Assembly: GCA_008501835.1 (NCBI GenBank)
Contig: QQUB01000035.1
Coordinates: 1-6,407, forward strand
Length of the DNA stretch: 6,407 nt
Direction of reading: 5' to 3'
Origin: Bacteroidota bacterium
GTDB lineage: Bacteria > Bacteroidota > Bacteroidia > Chitinophagales > Saprospiraceae
Position 1 is the first letter of the stretch; each line of letters opens with the position of its first letter. A program made the translations under genes and the position numbers. Positions 4,919-6,407 of this stretch are shown here, piece by piece. The notes under the pieces were generated by a model, which had not been told where the DNA came from, did no database searches, and saw only the letters and a program-made list of their open reading frames with translations.

Positions 4919-6316
4919 TCAGTTTCTAATCAGGATGAATTCCCCATTGTAGTCCAGGGCTTTCCCCTTATGGGTTTCAACAATGGTCCTATATACAAAG
5001 ACTCCCGCTCCCATTAACCTTCCATTTAACATCCCGTCCCAACCGGAATTTTCATCATTTGGCAGAAAATCCTTTTTCCTGAAAACAAGATTCCCCCACC
5101 GATCAAATATTTCCAGTAATAGAATCTTATTAACCTGGCTTCCGCCAAAAATTGCGAAATAATCATTTATGCCATCTCCGTTCGGGGAAAAGGCTGTTGG
5201 AATATAAACATCTATCCGCTGATCCACAAAAATGGTCACATGGGCATCCACCCAGCAACTATCCTTTGTTTGCATCGAAACAGTAAACCCAGCTGTTTCT
5301 TCAGGGAAAGCCAACGGTTCAAAACACTCCAAACAAGAAAGAAAGGGAGAATAATCCCAATGGACATCAATAGGGGCAAAGTTGGCGATGGTTTCCAAAA
5401 AAATAGTATCTCCTGCCCTGATCCAGGGGGCTTCCAAAATGATTTCAACTTCCAATTCACTATCAATCTCGATATTTTCATAGTTCTCAATACAACCAAA
5501 AACATCCTCAATCAATAGATTCTGGTAGGAAGGTGATTCAACCAAAAAATTATGCTCAGACTGAAATTGATGATTAGCAAGACTATAAAGATATGGTGGA
5601 GTACCGCCCGAAACAGATAATACATTTAAAAATGCCTTACCAGGATTGTTACAATCTAACTGTGTTTCCCAGGAGGCCTTAATAGATTTAGGCTGCTCTA
5701 CCTGAATAGAATCTGTCGCCTTGCAACCAAAATCATCAGAAACCACTACCTGATAATTTCCTGCCGGCAAATCTTCAATAGTAATATTTTGATCTCCTGT
5801 ACTCCAAAACACCTCATATTCCTGTTCACTACTGCTAACTACGGCTTCGATTATGGCAGTAGAATCCCCATGGCAAAAAACAGGTTGGATTTGCTCAATT
5901 TTCACATTCAAATCTGCAAAAACCAATGAGGTAATGACCAAACTATCACAACCATATGCATTTAAAAGAGTATCGCGTAAAATGATATCTTCCGAAAACC
6001 ATTGGCCGTTTATGAATATACTATCCCCTGTACATAATTGATGTTCAATGGGCGTGACATTACCTGGAATGATTTCAATTTGAAGCATAAAAACAGAATC
6101 CGACTCCCATATAGAATTACTGAAAATAGTATCAAGAAAAATCCCGGATTCAACATAGGTTATACCATTAAAATCAACACCCTCATTTTCACAAGTAATT
6201 AAATGCAACGTATCATAAATGATGGGAATTTCGACAACCTCTAATACAAGGACCACAATAGAATCACAAAATGTGTTTGCTGAAGTAAGCGTATCAATGT
6301 ATTGACCTGATCCCAA
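4919..6316 (-). CDS. T9SS type B sorting domain protein, C-terminal part of an interrupted gene
   Basis: This frame ends with a textbook gliding motility-associated C-terminal domain (about residues 366-465 of the 465 codons from 6316): DVYIPTAFSPNGDGINDYF, IFDRWGNLVF, GWDGMLNG, and a final GEFILIRN. That domain directs export through the type IX secretion system and surface attachment or release. Before it lie, in order, three repeats of about 50 residues (1-133) with CDSI-like ends at Cys17 and Cys123 and a degenerate ESDS at 72-75; an SprB-like repeat (about 146-208, FCHGDS to VEQP); a second related repeat (about 215-285); and a beta-sandwich with SCLECFEP (286-365). The protein is probably a large adhesin-like surface protein. 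There is no signal peptide, and the TTG at 6316 is only the first start-like codon after an in-frame TAA at 6335-6337, so it is unlikely to be a true start. The homologous frame continues beyond that stop to the window edge. Confidence 0.85.
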   Translation of the reverse strand: MGSGQYIDTLTSANTFCDSIVVLVLEVVEIPIIYDTLHLITCENEGVDFNGITYVESGIFLDTIFSNSIWESDSVFMLQIEIIPGNVTPIEHQLCTGDSIFINGQWFSEDIILRDTLLNAYGCDSLVITSLVFADLNVKIEQIQPVFCHGDSTAIIEAVVSSSEQEYEVFWSTGDQNITIEDLPAGNYQVVVSDDFGCKATDSIQVEQPKSIKASWETQLDCNNPGKAFLNVLSVSGGTPPYLYSLANHQFQSEHNFLVESPSYQNLLIEDVFGCIENYENIEIDSELEVEIILEAPWIRAGDTIFLETIANFAPIDVHWDYSPFLSCLECFEPLAFPEETAGFTVSMQTKDSCWVDAHVTIFVDQRIDVYIPTAFSPNGDGINDYFAIFGGSQVNKILLLEIFDRWGNLVFRKKDFLPNDENSGWDGMLNGRLMGAGVFVYRTIVETHKGKALDYNGEFILIRN

Positions 6317-6334
6317 ATGGAAGTGCCCTCTAAC

Positions 6335-6407
6335 TTAGTATCTTTCTCCTTCAGGAATCAATACCTGTAGGGTATCTACAACAGGGTCGATCAATTCGAC
6401 TTGCAAA
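6335..6407 (-). pseudogene. Upstream fragment of the same T9SS gene, ended by an in-frame TAA
   Basis: In the same frame as the gene downstream, bases 6406-6338 read 23 codons, LQVELIDPVVDTLQVLIPEG then ERY, before TAA at 6337-6335. After the TAA the frame continues VRGHFHLGSGQYIDTL into the annotated C-terminal part. Together they make one further repeat unit of the same kind: a strand ending in V or I, a GE-Y segment, SGQYIDTL, then CDSIV. This shows the two parts were one gene, split by a single nonsense codon with no shift of frame. The gene continues past the right edge. A sequencing error in this codon cannot be excluded. Confidence 0.7.

Noticed and set aside
5236..6041. Extra frames on both strands within the T9SS protein gene
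   Set aside because: The minus-strand 465-codon frame contains the sorting domain and repeats; the others are overlapping shadows.

Overview
The window looks like chromosomal DNA from a member of the Bacteroidota, probably near the Saprospiraceae. Four things point there: a type IX secretion 'gliding motility-associated' C-terminal domain with CDSI-type and SprB-like repeats; a small DUF2795 protein of the Bacteroidota type; start codons without Shine-Dalgarno sequences; and several upstream sequences matching the Bacteroidota promoter (TTG or TTTG, about 20-21 nt, then TAnnTTTG). I see no rRNA, tRNA, CRISPR array, insertion sequence or phage gene.

Layout. Bases 1-256 hold the 5' part of an unrecognised minus-strand gene that runs off the left edge; a possible promoter and an inverted repeat lie just upstream. 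Next is a strong terminator (415-458) and a second small hairpin, both 3' of the minus-strand DUF2795 gene (503-724), which has its own promoter (765-795). The gap 725-1060 carries that promoter and a perfect 16-bp palindrome but no visible gene. A secreted transglutaminase-like protein follows (minus, 1061-2275, GTG start), then queA (minus, 2374-3438). The two are separated by a compact element in which the queA terminator and the promoter of the next gene overlap. A divergent promoter region (3439-3566) separates queA from a plus-strand MacB/FtsX-type ABC permease (3567-4817). An imperfect hairpin lies between the permease and the convergent last gene, a T9SS cargo protein on the minus strand (from 4919 up to the right edge), which is interrupted by an in-frame TAA at 6335-6337.

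The genes do not form one pathway. Each of the minus-strand genes at 503, 1061 and 2374 appears to have its own promoter, and the first and third have their own terminators, so I read them as single-gene units. QueA modifies tRNA. The permease, the transglutaminase-like protein and the T9SS cargo act at or beyond the cell envelope. I found no convincing undescribed multi-gene system. The items most worth checking are the nonsense codon in the T9SS gene and the promoter whose -7 element sits in the loop of the queA terminator.
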